A DNA stretch of 64,000 nt from Phytoseiulus persimilis (taxonomy: Eukaryota; Arthropoda; Arachnida; Mesostigmata; Phytoseiidae), in the NCBI GenBank assembly GCA_037576195.1, contig CM075102.1:18472745-18536744 (forward strand), read 5' to 3'. Below are positions 37,401-47,919 of this stretch, in pieces (positions within the stretch are counted from its first letter, which is position 1; each line of letters opens with the position of its first letter). Under the pieces are notes generated by a model. It was not told the DNA's origin. It searched no databases and worked only from the letters and a program-made list of their open reading frames with translations. Made by a program: the position numbers and the translations under genes.

Positions 37401-38472
37401 GTCAAGCAGCTAAGTTTGGTGCTGGCGATTCTCAGTCGTTACTTCAACATCGTCAATCCGTACAATAGGTCGGCAAGATTCCTGCAACGTGACCTGGGAT
37501 TAGTCATCTGGCTCGTGACTGCGGCTCTACATAGTCCCTACTTGATCCCCCATGGAAGTGAGTCTTACGAGCTTCTCGATAAACAATGATGGAGGCCCAC
37601 AAATACCTCGTGCTTTGGAGCGAGTCGGCCTCTCTTCCCTTGGATTTTCAAGAAACGAGTACCAACGGAGAGAGTTGAACCTTCCTGAACAGATAAACCG
37701 ATAACTGATGTGGTTCCACCTGCGGTTTTCAGTCACGACGGAGCATGGAGACCCTCGCTGTCCGATTTCCCTCGAGTATTCGAGCGAATATCTCCTTTTC
37801 CTCAGTCTAGTTCTATCTTTTTCCTCGCTGATCGCCTATTTGGCGATGCTGTACCTCATACTGAATGCCAAGCTTAGCGATGATGCTGTGAACGAAGAGG
37901 TGCGAAGGATGACGTGGGCTGCTGGGATTGTGTGGCGATGTCTCGTGGTTTCTTCGATCGCTGTGTTCCCGTTACAGGTCGGTCCCTCATAATTATCGAG
38001 CGATGAGTTGAAGCTTCCCGATGCAGTATTAATCTCAACCGGCTGTCGGCAGGTGTCATGGCTTGCTTCTAGAGTTTGTCGCAGGTGGTCCATGCATGTT
38101 TTCCTGTTCCGGAAGCGCTCGAGTGAAGAGGCATCATGTTGAAATTCTCTCCAGATATTCGCGATAGTTCTGTTCGGCTTGGAACAATTCCTGTTCGCCG
38201 CAGCTCATGTTGTAGCCACATTCATCATGTTGATATCTATCTTGGAGCCAATCTGCTTTGCGATGTGCGATGCGACGTTCCAGAAGGAGTACGAGTGAGT
38301 GTGAAGTACATATTTCATGTTATGTATAATCTACGAAGAGAGAACTCCGACGGGGAATCCGTTTCCCACGAGGGTTCTCTCATTTCCCAACTCATTTCTC
38401 TCCTATAGGGTCCAGACCTCGCTTCCAGAGAGGAGTCTCCAGCTCTTCCAGGAAGCAGGTCAAGATAGCTGA
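34439..38472 (+). CDS. Receptor A: divergent rhodopsin-class seven-transmembrane receptor
   Basis: Five exons join in phase: 34439-34658, 37333-37557, 37733-37977, 38155-38294 and 38409-38472, giving 297 residues. TM1 (~12-36) has an Asn in VLNISVFIV. TM2 (~51-73) reads LHISLGCLLDF, with Cys where class A receptors have Asp2.50. Cys84 and Arg109 are exactly 25 residues apart, as for C3.25 and R3.50, and the DRY motif is SRYFNIVNP. TM4 has Trp133 and Pro142. ECL2 keeps a Cys (~158). TM5 is ~168-190, TM6 ends in FPLQ (Pro228), and TM7 ends LEPICFAM in place of NPxxY, followed by FQKEY. The compact loops and short tail resemble chemoreceptor-type GPCRs. The ligand is unknown. Receptors B and C downstream on the same strand share exon layout and phases. 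The first intron (2.7 kb) holds a hAT remnant. The terminal exon is uncertain: one shifted frame there runs longer and reads as a basic, serine-rich tail (RPRFQRGVSSSSRKQVKIAE). Confidence 0.8.
35582..36465 (+). mobile_element. Decayed hAT transposon in the first intron of receptor A
   Basis: The ends are inverted: TAGGGCTG at 35582 and its reverse complement ending at 36465, each followed inward by ccgcg-rich sequence. The flanking octamers ccgctgag (left) and acgatgag (right) match at 6 of 8 positions, as expected for an old hAT target-site duplication. Inside, a forward frame (35764-35991) encodes a hAT C-terminal dimerisation-domain remnant: HPAELWLASAQRV, then VPVGRVAAERSLSIYSKVWR, corresponding to the conserved P-x-S-x-x-x-E-R-x-F-S region. 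The rest of the transposase is missing, so this is an internally deleted, inactive copy. Confidence 0.75.
36474..37332. other. Remainder of receptor A intron 1
   Basis: No exon or transposon protein is recognisable between the hAT remnant and the acceptor at 37331-37332. A C-rich patch (about 36545-36600) is the only compositional feature. Confidence 0.4.
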
Positions 38473-38790
38473 AGAGGAAGATCGATATACATTCAAGTTC
38501 CTCGCCGACGTTGAATGTCTCTGGCGACCGCACGCTCACAAGTGGAGACCTCACGGAATACAGAACTGCCTTCCTATGCTTTGCGGGTGGCCTTCAGTCA
38601 AAACCCCGGACGCCGGAGTACCCTTGTATCAACGATCCGGACTTCTGATGCTGGACTACATTTTTTGGGATCTGGTTTAGCATTCGGATCTCTGTAGTTG
38701 TGCAGGGGGTGAGTGCCACTGGAGTGAGGTGTTACGAGAGTTATAGAGGGAAGAGCCAGTTGCATCTGCCACAAGACTCGGGAGGTGCAA

Positions 38791-38796
38791 ATAAAT
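38791..38796 (+). terminator. Polyadenylation signal AATAAA (receptor A)
   Basis: AATAAA lies about 320 bases past the proposed stop of receptor A, and is the first canonical hexamer there. It also accommodates the longer alternative tail frame, which stops near 38682. Confidence 0.4.
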
Positions 38797-39140
38797 AGTG
38801 CAAAACCCCGCGGGTTGGGCCGCCGACGATGTCGGGTCATTGCGTCTTTTGTTTTATGAAGTTTGTCGTCGTGGACGGGGCTGTGGACGACGCTATTCCG
38901 TCTGCTGTTCGGATGAGACATAACCACGCGGGCAACATTGAGAATGGCAGCTTACTGACTCAATATTACTAGTTTGCTGGTTTCTCTGTCATTCCTCATC
39001 CAGATTCAAATGATATCTCGCATGTGACATGAACGTAGTCCCATTCCTTCACTTCGTAAAGAAGGTTATAGCCGAGGATAGAGGACGTCCCGAGCGGCTA
39101 ATTGTCATATGTGCGGTCATAGCAGACACGTATATATTGG

Positions 39141-42020
39141 ATGTTTGATTTAAACCTGTCTCCGCCGATTCTTGGGCTCCCGGCATGCGAGTCCCTCAAG
39201 CTCATCAAACGCTGCCACGTTGACTCGATGCATCTCCCGCCCCCAGCGGATGGCGCCCTGCCCTCACGTCTGATTGCCGAGTTCGCTGATGTCTTCGACT
39301 CGGCGGGGCTCGGGCTCCTCGATGCGACTCAGACAATCGAAATTCCGAATCCCCCGCCGCCGCAAAAATTCCCTCCCAGAAGAATACCGATGAGATTCAA
39401 AGAGCAGGTCAAACAACAACTGGCAAGAATGGTAGCATCCGGCGTCCTGGAAAGAAGCTACAAGGCCACAAGATATGCATTACCAATGGTCACCGTCAGG
39501 AAGGCTGACGGATCGATTCGCGTCTGCATAGACCCTAGATTGCTGAATCCACACATCCAGCGCATGAAGTTCCCGCTACCCAAAGCGGAGCAACTCTTCG
39601 CAAACCTCGGTGGAGCAAAGTGCTTCACAGTGGTTGACGCCGCGTCGGCATTTTATCAACTCCCACTTGACGAGGCATCGAGTGATCTTTGCACAATATC
39701 AACACAGTTCGGGAATTTCCGCTTCAAGCGCCTCCCATTCGGAATAGCGGACGCCTCAGAGCGATTCAGTGAGGTAATGCACCGTTTTTTCGCAGACTTC
39801 GACGGTGTCATCAACTGCGTAGACGACTTCCTCGTGTACGGCCGAAGTCAGGCTGAACACGACGGGAACCTCCGAAAATTCCTCCTCCGGTGCCGCAAGG
39901 TCGGTCTCAAGCTGAAACCGGTGAAACTCCAGCTATCAAAGCCAGCAGTCCGGTTTCTCGGACACAACATCAGCAAGGAAGGAGTCCGCATCCTGGAGGA
40001 GCGCGTCGCTGCCATCAAGCAAATCAAAGCCCCCACGACGCCCAAGGCCGTAAGGCAATTCCTGGGAATTATCAACTATGTGCACAAATAAATCCCGAAT
40101 GCAGCGTCTCGCACTGCTCCTCTGCGACTCCTTGCTCAGACCGACTCAAGCGAGTTTATCTGGGGAGACCCGCAACAAACCGCATTCGAGGATCTCAAAA
40201 AAGCCATATCCGAGGCCCCGGTGCTGCAACACATCGACCCCGCCAAGCAACTCAGAATCTCCACGGATGCAAGCTCGTTCGGCATGGGAGCAGTTCTGCT
40301 TCAGGAGGGGAGGCCAATTGCCTCTACCTCAGCAAGCCTTACCCCGACGCAGCAGCGGTACGCCCAACTAGAATAACTCTTGGCAATTGTCTTCGCTTGC
40401 GAACAATTCCGTTTCTACATCTTGGGGTCCCATATCAATATAGAATCAGACCATCGTCCTCTCGTGAGTATAATCAAAAAAGACATATCGCTACTCAGCC
40501 TCAGGGTCCAAAAGATGATGCTCCGACTGCTGCTATACTCCTTTCCCCTTCAGTACGTCCCGGGAAGGCTCATGCATATCGCCGACAGCCTCTCCCGCTC
40601 GCCAGCCGAAAGGTACTTCGAAACACCCGAGATGGAAAGCAAGGGAGAGAAGGTACTGTCATCGCTCGTGGTATCCGATCAACGGCAGCAGCGCCTGGTT
40701 CGAGAGACAGCCGAGGACCCGGGAACGGCAGCGGCAATGGGGCTCACCCGACAAGGGTGGCCTTCGCACAAACGCAAGATCTCACTGCCCGCGAGACCCT
40801 ACTGGCAGTACAGAGGTGAGCTAAACATCATTGACGGGCTTCTCTACAGGGGGCACAGACTGGTGTTGCCGGCAGTCCAAATTCCCTCGGTGCTCTCTAG
40901 TCTCCACGCCGCTCATCAGGGGGAGGAGCGCATGCTCCGACTGGCCCGTGCAAGTGTGTTCTGGCCCGGCATCACGGCGGCGGTCAAGCGGACAGCCAAA
41001 AACTGCGACCAATGCCAGACTCGCCTTCGAGCGAATCCCAGAGAACCGCTACGGCCCAGCCCTCCTGCGCCACACCCATGGCACTCGATCGCTGCGGACT
41101 TCATGCATCTCAGGCAGGGCACGTTCTTGGTCATTGTCGACTACTTTAGTGAAGACGTGTTTGTCAGACCCATGCGGTCCACAACGGCTGACGCCGTGGC
41201 TGCGAGGGTTGAGGAGCTGATTGTCCAGCACGGGGCCCCGGTTCGTTTCGTCAGCGACAACGGCCCCCCTTTCAACAGCAAGGAATATCGCGAGTCCTGT
41301 CGGCGCTGGTCAATCGAACTCAGCCCCGTGTCCCCGGGACACTCGTCGGCAAACGGGCAAGTCGGGAGAACGATCCAAACTCTAAAGGCGACCTTCACGA
41401 AGGCCGAAAGCGCGGGTCAATCCACTGCCGAAGCCCTACTCACATTGCGGACCACCCCCGGTGCGGATGGCATTTCTCCCGCGCAGCTGTCCAACGGTAG
41501 GGTTCTCAGAACCAAACTCCCGATTTCGTCCAGTCAGCTGTCGCCAGAGCCCAAACCCGTGTGGAATGTTCGAAAACGAACTCTCGAGAAAGTGGCGGAA
41601 CTGGCCAGGCATTATCATGACCGCGGCACGAAAGAGTTGCCGTCTCTCGAATGCAACCAGAGAGTCCTGGTGCGAAAATCCTGTCGACAGTGGGAAAGCG
41701 GCACTATTGTGAAGCTATTGAGCAACCCAAGAGGATACATCATCCGTCTTCAATCCGGGATCGAGTTGAGAAGGAACAGAAGAGACATCCGGCCTGACAG
41801 AAGGGAAAGCAGCCGAAATCAATCCGCCAACGAGCAAGCGCCCACCCCCGAAATTCGCCCGACTATTTCGTTCTCGACACCTCTGAGCACCCCGGGAATA
41901 TCCCCTCAACCCGCAACAACGAGCAAACGTTCAGCACCGTCGGCTCTCATCCGGAGACGAACGAGTAGGGTCCCCGTTCCGAGCTCTCGAATCTACAACC
42001 CCAAATACATCACCAAATAG
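39141..42020 (+). pseudogene. Gypsy (Ty3-like) LTR retrotransposon pol, inactivated
   Basis: A single forward frame of about 960 codons runs from the end of the protease region (SPPILGLPACESLKLI) through reverse transcriptase, RNase H and integrase to a stop at 42020. It is broken by two in-frame TAA codons, at about 40089 and 40374. The reverse transcriptase has FPPRRIP, KADGSIRVCIDPRLLN, RLPFGIADAS and a CVDD box in place of the usual YxDD. RNase H has STDASSFGMGAVL and ESDHRPL. The integrase zinc finger reads HAAHQGEERM, then CDQCQ. The DDE core has ADFMH and SDNGPPF, but the last acidic residue is lost (NGQVGR where Gypsy integrases have an A-E-R type triplet). Gag and most of the protease are absent upstream, so the copy is 5'-truncated. 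Frame preservation over 2.9 kb with only two stops suggests modest age. I identify no LTR pair. Confidence 0.92.
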
Positions 42021-44634
42021 CCAGAAGGAGCCCAACGATTGTGTGAGAAGAATGATGTTACGTTCTTGTCGTTGTGGCGACACAAGACAATAATCTAAAT
42101 AACTTGTGTATCCAAACAGTGCCGTTCAATAAAGCGCGCCGTCGGAGTCGCGGTGCATGTCAGCCAACAAGTCTGGCATCTACCGTCAGAGGCGCGAAGC
42201 ACACACAAGTGGTGCGGCCTAACTCCACGCGACGGGCCTCTACCACCAATCTAGCGTTTTCCGTCGCATGCAGTTTAAGCTCCGTAATAGAACCAATGGC
42301 TTGCTCCATGCTAATTGAATCGATCCCAGCGCATCATACCGAGCGGCACAGGAGAACAAAGTGGACCGCGCGGATAAGATTGCTGAATCGTTTGTGTTAC
42401 TACCGCAGATTCACGTTGGGACAGAGGCTATGGCGTCACTTCTGGTGATGAATCGAAACTTGTCATATCACTGCCGAGTGGGATTCCGAATGGCATGAAC
42501 GGAAAATATTGTGAGAAACGTCACCGAAATCTATTGAGCAAACTCTAGCCCAAGTACGGTCATAACGCACCATTTTCAGAGGCCAGTTGAACCGAGGCTT
42601 GGTATACGAGTGGTGTCAGTCGGAATATGGGACTTCTCCAAGGCCTGTCAGCCTCCGTCCTTCGGTTGGTAAGACATTGTGTTCCAGTTAAAACGATGCT
42701 CCTGGTGGGAAACCCAGCTCTCATGCGCTAGATCTGTTCATTTAACTCGTACGTAACTGTTGGAGGCACTATCTGTCCTCCTCCAAAACTTCGGAGGAAC
42801 GGAAATATATGACCTTGATTTTCGAACAGATTCTCATTTCCATGGAGATTCGGGATCGCTTGCACTGTGGGGCAAATGCCTCAATTCAGCTCTCTTCTAT
42901 CTTGAGTTCCGTCTTTAAGTTCAGCGGTTCGAGCTCTGATCGGTCCCTCAACAAGGGCAAGATCGTCTTTGTCGTATATGTATCGAGTTCCCATTCCACT
43001 CCCGAGTTCAGATTCAGCTGCCTTGACTCCGGCCCTTCCCATAAACTCGGCAGCCCGCCGAAAGCGGTAAAATGTCGGACTTCGTCTCACGAGCCGCGGG
43101 ATGCGCTTATCTGCTCCTTCCCATAAGGCGGCTCGGGCTGACTTCTGATGGGATCTATCGCTCTCGTTTAGGAAACTTGAACACAGTGAATGAATACAAG
43201 CCAGCACTTGATTGGGAGCTCTGTCAGGTATGTTGCCAAGCTCGGCATCGGGGTCTCTATGAGGTTCTCCGAAGATATCGGATCGACCCACTCCAAGAGC
43301 TCACCCAGCGTTTTTGCCTGTAAAGTTCGGTACCAGGTTCTCGTCAGTCTTGCAAACTTGCCCAGTAGGATCAGAGCGCATCTCTGAAACGGTGACCCCA
43401 AAAACATCCTAGGAATTTGATCCAAAGAACCATATCCGAAAGTATCCTCAAATATACCCCGGATTATGGCTTCAGCTCAGGGTTTTGTTGGGGGAACTGT
43501 GGATTCCAGGTGGAGCCCACGACGTACCGCGTTGCTTGGCGTAGGTCTCTCAGATCGTCCGGGCGGGTGGCAGTGGAACGCCCGCTAGCGCACGACTTTC
43601 TACTCGACATTATTGGAAAGTTTCCTTCCTGGTCAGGGATTAAGATGCGGAACTGCAAGCGATTTTATTCGGGAATTCGAGCTGTGAGGGGGATTAACGG
43701 GCAAAATGAGGGGAGGGATTGGGTCGCCTCATGAACTTCTCGGTGATCTGCAGTGCAGGATGCTTGTTTATCTCGATCGGATTTTTCTAGCTGGAGTCCC
43801 AGGATCGCTCGACTTCTCCAAGTATCCTGGGTCACCTATCTACTCCAGCTGAGCTGGAAATTCCATGCTGCTCTCCACAGGGAGTTCCCTGTCCACGCTC
43901 AGGGTCGCGGTTCGGACAGTGGTAGCTCGTACCTTATTCAGCTGGAGCAGCGCGAGACACGCTCTCAAAATCCCAGACACGCAGTGCACGGCGGGGCTGG
44001 CTGTTTTCCTCCTATAGTTACGAGATGAAGCTTCGATTTCTTCCCCAGAGCTCTGGACTCTTTCCCTCTCAGATGGAGAGAGCTTCATCATACGAACATT
44101 CTATTCTCACTGAGAGGAACAACATCCCTATGGAGAGCCGGTGACCCGCCTCCCGAGTCGGGTTAAGAACTCACGATCTGCCTCATCGCTCCGATATGGC
44201 TTCTCCTTCAACGGTAACTTATTTGCTCTCTGGGTTGAAATTAATATTCAAACGGCTTGGGGATTCCAACATTAGCGAACGAGGAGCATCTAACTCATAC
44301 TCCAAGAGATGCTTTGATGAATGAATTTTGTTATCGAGCCGTGAGTGAGGTCCAGTTGGCCCAAGTTCGGAGTTGTGCGATACCACAACTTGCACGGGAT
44401 CAGGAATAATGCGATTCTGGTGGCCGTCTTGTCAGGGTTCTGCACCGGGGATAAGGAGCATGGTCAACTCGCGTTGACTTATTTTAGGCGCCGCTACGAG
44501 AACTCAAAACTTCCCGCCAAGAGACCGGCGAGCTGAACTTCCGGGTGCCGTGTTTACTATCCTCAGAACAGAAAAGGCCTCGGTGTTGTTTGCTTAGAGT
44601 GTGTTGAGAGCGTGTATTTAACAAAAGTCCCGAA
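42021..44634. other. Gypsy 3' flank and intergenic spacer
   Basis: The first 450 bases after pol may be the remnant of a 3' LTR: a TGTGAG start near 42042 and AATAAA at 42128-42133 would fit, but no second LTR is present to prove it. From about 42500 to the TFIIS start I recognise no gene; open frames near 43291-42881 (-) and 43417-43734 (+) show no family resemblance. Confidence 0.35.
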
Positions 44635-46764
44635 ATGGGTTGTGAGGAAGATGTGATGAAAATTGGGAAAGGCTTGGACAAGATGGTTTCAGCCGGATCA
44701 GGGGTGAGTATGAGCAACAACTGGCTATTCTTCATCGGACCTCGGAGAAAAACGCTGCCAGCCTTTTCATCGTTTCTTATGCATCCCTCTGATCGCTGTT
44801 CTCGAAGAACACCGCCTCTTCTGAGAGCTAACTTCCCGCCCGTTTCGGGTGAAAATATGTGCCTGGAGTGATCTATACATCCCAGGAAGGCTGGAGTCCC
44901 TGAAAGCTATCCTCTGAGAGCTTCATAGATTCTAGTGGTTGCTCAACATCGAATCTCGGTCAGGTCTCCGGTGGGCTCAACACGTCTCTCTCAAGAATTG
45001 ATCCGAAGGCAACTCATGCAGCAGAAGGCGACAGGACCGTCAGATCGACGTTCCGTCTAGTTTGTTTACCTTCCGAGATTTGGGCGCCACGACCGTTTTA
45101 TCCGGTGCCGCCAGCGGGCCACCCGCTAGGTGCTTCGAAGCAATGTCGGAGCTCAAACGCGATTTTCTCGTATATTTCTAGACGATATGTGAACCAATCT
45201 GAACAACTATTTTCCAGGGGCAGAGCCAGGCTTTGGATATGCTCAAGCAGCTTCAAAAGCTCCCCATAACCCTCGAGATTCTGCAGGTAAGAACATCTTC
45301 GGAGACTTGATCTTATCATCCGTTCCTTCGAGTGAGAAGCAGTATCTGTTGGGGGAGGAGCCGCTGGATTCCATTCGACTTATTGCAGCGGCGTCAGGCT
45401 GCTTGTGACCCTTGTTTTTCTGTGTCGAGTGATTGCCTCGTCCTGATTTTCCCTAGTATGAGAGCATTGGTTCACTTGCTGGGAGACGCGAATCTTCGGA
45501 CCTGAATCCATTGACATGTCATGTGGTCTCCGAAGTTAGAATGGGTGCTTCGCCCGCAGGAAGATTCCAAAGTTCGAATTGTTTCTCAAATTCAGCGAAA
45601 GGCTCTCACTCGAAGCGGCGTACATTGAGTTGCTCCAGAGGTTTCTCGCGCAAAGAGAGGGAAGAAAGGTGGTGCTGCACCGGAAAATGTGATTGTCGAT
45701 TCCCCATCAAGGCTCCAACCACTCGATTGATTTCCAGAAAACTCACATCGGTATGACCGTGAATTCACTGAGGAAAAACAGCCAAGACGATGAGGTGATT
45801 TCTCTAGCCAAAACTCTGGTCAAGAACTGGAGAAAATTACTCGCAAGTAAGTCGGGTTGCAATTTATGGCGAAAAATTTTCTTTTGGGAGCGATACCGTG
45901 GGTCCAGGTGCTCATACAGCGTCCAATCCATCTCCTTGATGAGAGCGGCACGCTTGATCACTCACGGGGTTGCCTTCGTTTACAGACACCCCGGCGAAAG
46001 GAGATGATTCTTCGAGCAAAGATTCGAAAGAAACGAAAAAATCTGCGTCGATTACCCAGCCGAAGCCCGTACCCACTAAGCAAACCTCGTTCCCTGCGGG
46101 GAATACCACCGATGCTGTCAGGCTCAAATGCCGGTTTGTTCACTTTGAAATCTCTGACATTCTCGACGTCGTGAGATGCCGATTCTACCTCAATATTTCC
46201 GCAATCCATGTAAAGCTGACTCGATTGTTATGTGAGCTCTTCGTGATTTTCGGTGAAATGAATTTAATCGAGGGAATCATTCACTTTTCCAGTGAGATGC
46301 TTTCGAACGCCCTCAAAGGAACAGGCTTGCCTGATGGATGTGAGGCTGACCCAGATGAGCTCTCGGAACGGATTGAGAGCTCATGTTACGACGAATTCAA
46401 CAACACCGATATGAAATACCGGAGCAGGATAAGGAGCCGTGTGGCTAACCTCAAGGACGCGAAGAATCCCAGTCTCAGACTGAATGTTCTTTTCGGCAGC
46501 ATTACGCCAGAGCGACTCGCAAAAATGACTCCAGAAGAGATGGCTTCAGACGATCTGAAGAAGCTCCGGGAGAAACTCACCAAGGAAGCCATCGACGACC
46601 ACCAGATGGCCGTGACCGGAGGGACGACAACAGATCTACTGAAGTGTGGTAAATGCAAAAAGTCCAACTGTACTTACAACCAGGTTCAAACCAGAAGTGC
46701 TGACGAGCCGATGACCACGTTCGTGTTCTGCAACGAGTGTGGAAACAGGTGGAAATTCTGCTGA
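44635..46764 (+). CDS. TfIIS: Transcription elongation factor TFIIS
   Basis: Five exons join in phase: 44635-44703, 45218-45286, 45738-45846, 45986-46133 and 46293-46764 (stop TGA), giving 288 residues (family about 300). TFIIS rescues backtracked RNA polymerase II by stimulating transcript cleavage. Domain I (LW/TFIIS N domain, ~1-82) starts [18 protein letters not shown] and continues with [18 protein letters not shown] and [19 protein letters not shown] Ser/Lys-rich linker (~84-130) follows. Domain II (~132-230) has [32 protein letters not shown] and [17 protein letters not shown], the polymerase-binding fold. Domain III is the C-terminal zinc ribbon with [20 protein letters not shown] and [11 protein letters not shown]; the catalytic hairpin has the expected Arg-Ser-Ala-Asp-Glu-Pro. 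All four zinc cysteines and the acidic pair are present, so it should be functional. Domain I is more diverged than the rest. The frame is intact throughout and intron phases agree. Confidence 0.95.
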
Positions 46765-47047
46765 GTCTCGAGCTCCGACCAGCCGCTCAAGTATGATCAT
46801 CCCATCAATAATCAGTTGATTTATCACCGGTTCGTCCATGGATTCAGTTAATCGTAGAAAGTCTGGACGCGTTCTGGCGAACGTTGTACAAGACGGCGTA
46901 GCTTCATCAGATGAGGAGCCCACCACTCAAACGAGCAAGCATGCAATCACAAGAATCACACATGAGGAACCACTGATTTGATTTGATCGTCCTTCAGCAT
47001 CTTGCATCTATTGGAAACATCGCGTGAGCCGCTATAAGGATCCCATA

Positions 47048-47055
47048 TGTAAATA
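47048..47055 (+). promoter_or_regulatory. Pumilio-type element in the 3' UTR (TGTAAATA)
   Basis: TGTAAATA occurs about 285 bases after the TFIIS stop and just before an AATAAA, on the sense strand. It matches the PUF-protein consensus UGUANAUA. Confidence 0.35.
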
Positions 47056-47073
47056 CATCAGCAAACCTACGTG

Positions 47074-47079
47074 AATAAA
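47074..47079 (+). terminator. Polyadenylation signal AATAAA (TFIIS)
   Basis: AATAAA lies 310 bases past the TFIIS stop codon in AT-rich sequence, giving a 3' UTR of ordinary length. Confidence 0.5.
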
Positions 47080-47919
47080 TACATCCATCAGAACCAATAC
47101 GCTGTTAAATGCTTGATTCTCATAATTCGAATCATTCCTCTCGAACACTGAGCCGGATGAACTGTCGCGATCAATAATCTAGCGATTGAGACATTTTCCC
47201 TTTCCACAATGGCTTCTGCCGACGACGACTCTCGACTGGGAGAGTTTGGACGGGTGTTCCGAAAATTAGGTCAATAATCCGAGACGCTTTTGGAAAAAAA
47301 CTCGCTTTCCGCAGCCTACTAAAGTCGACGACTGCCGTTTTTCTCCGACCGTGGCTCTCAGGGTGAGATGACAGAATTAGAAAGCCCGGAACTCGTTCCT
47401 CAAGAGACGAGCTCCCTAACAAACTGTCCCAAGTCTCCTTCACTTTGTTCAAATTCATCGGTTAATGGCTCATCACAATATGATTGTGTACAATTTACAT
47501 GTAACCCTTTCACTCTGGCTCCGTCGCACTGGGCTCGTGTGACTCGGTACGAAATAGGTCTTTGGAAACCTGTATGGTGGGCGGAAGGAGAACATGATCC
47601 CGTGTCGTCCAAGCTCCTCGAATTCTGAGAACTGAACCTCACGATTCTGTCGCGCACGTATCGGAGCGTGCGTTGTAGGTGAGCGCGTAACCCAGATTAT
47701 CCTCGCAGGCTCCGGTTGTGCTTCACACGTCCAGGGATGAGAAAACCTACTACGCGGGAATCAAAATATCATGGCCAGAGGCCAACTGCCACCCGATCTT
47801 TCTCACGGCGACAAGCGAGGAATCCTTGATTTGGCTTCTGTTCCTTGCAAAATCTCCAGATTGAGTCGGATGCCCGCGTGATGAAGGAAGGGAGCACAGA
47901 CTGAATCAAACGAAAATCT
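47080..47919. other. Intergenic; no gene recognised
   Basis: This spacer lies between TFIIS and the BEL/Pao remnant. The 47458-47171 and 47657-47400 minus-strand frames may be further degraded BEL/Pao sequence, since they continue in its direction, but I see no diagnostic motif. Confidence 0.35.
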
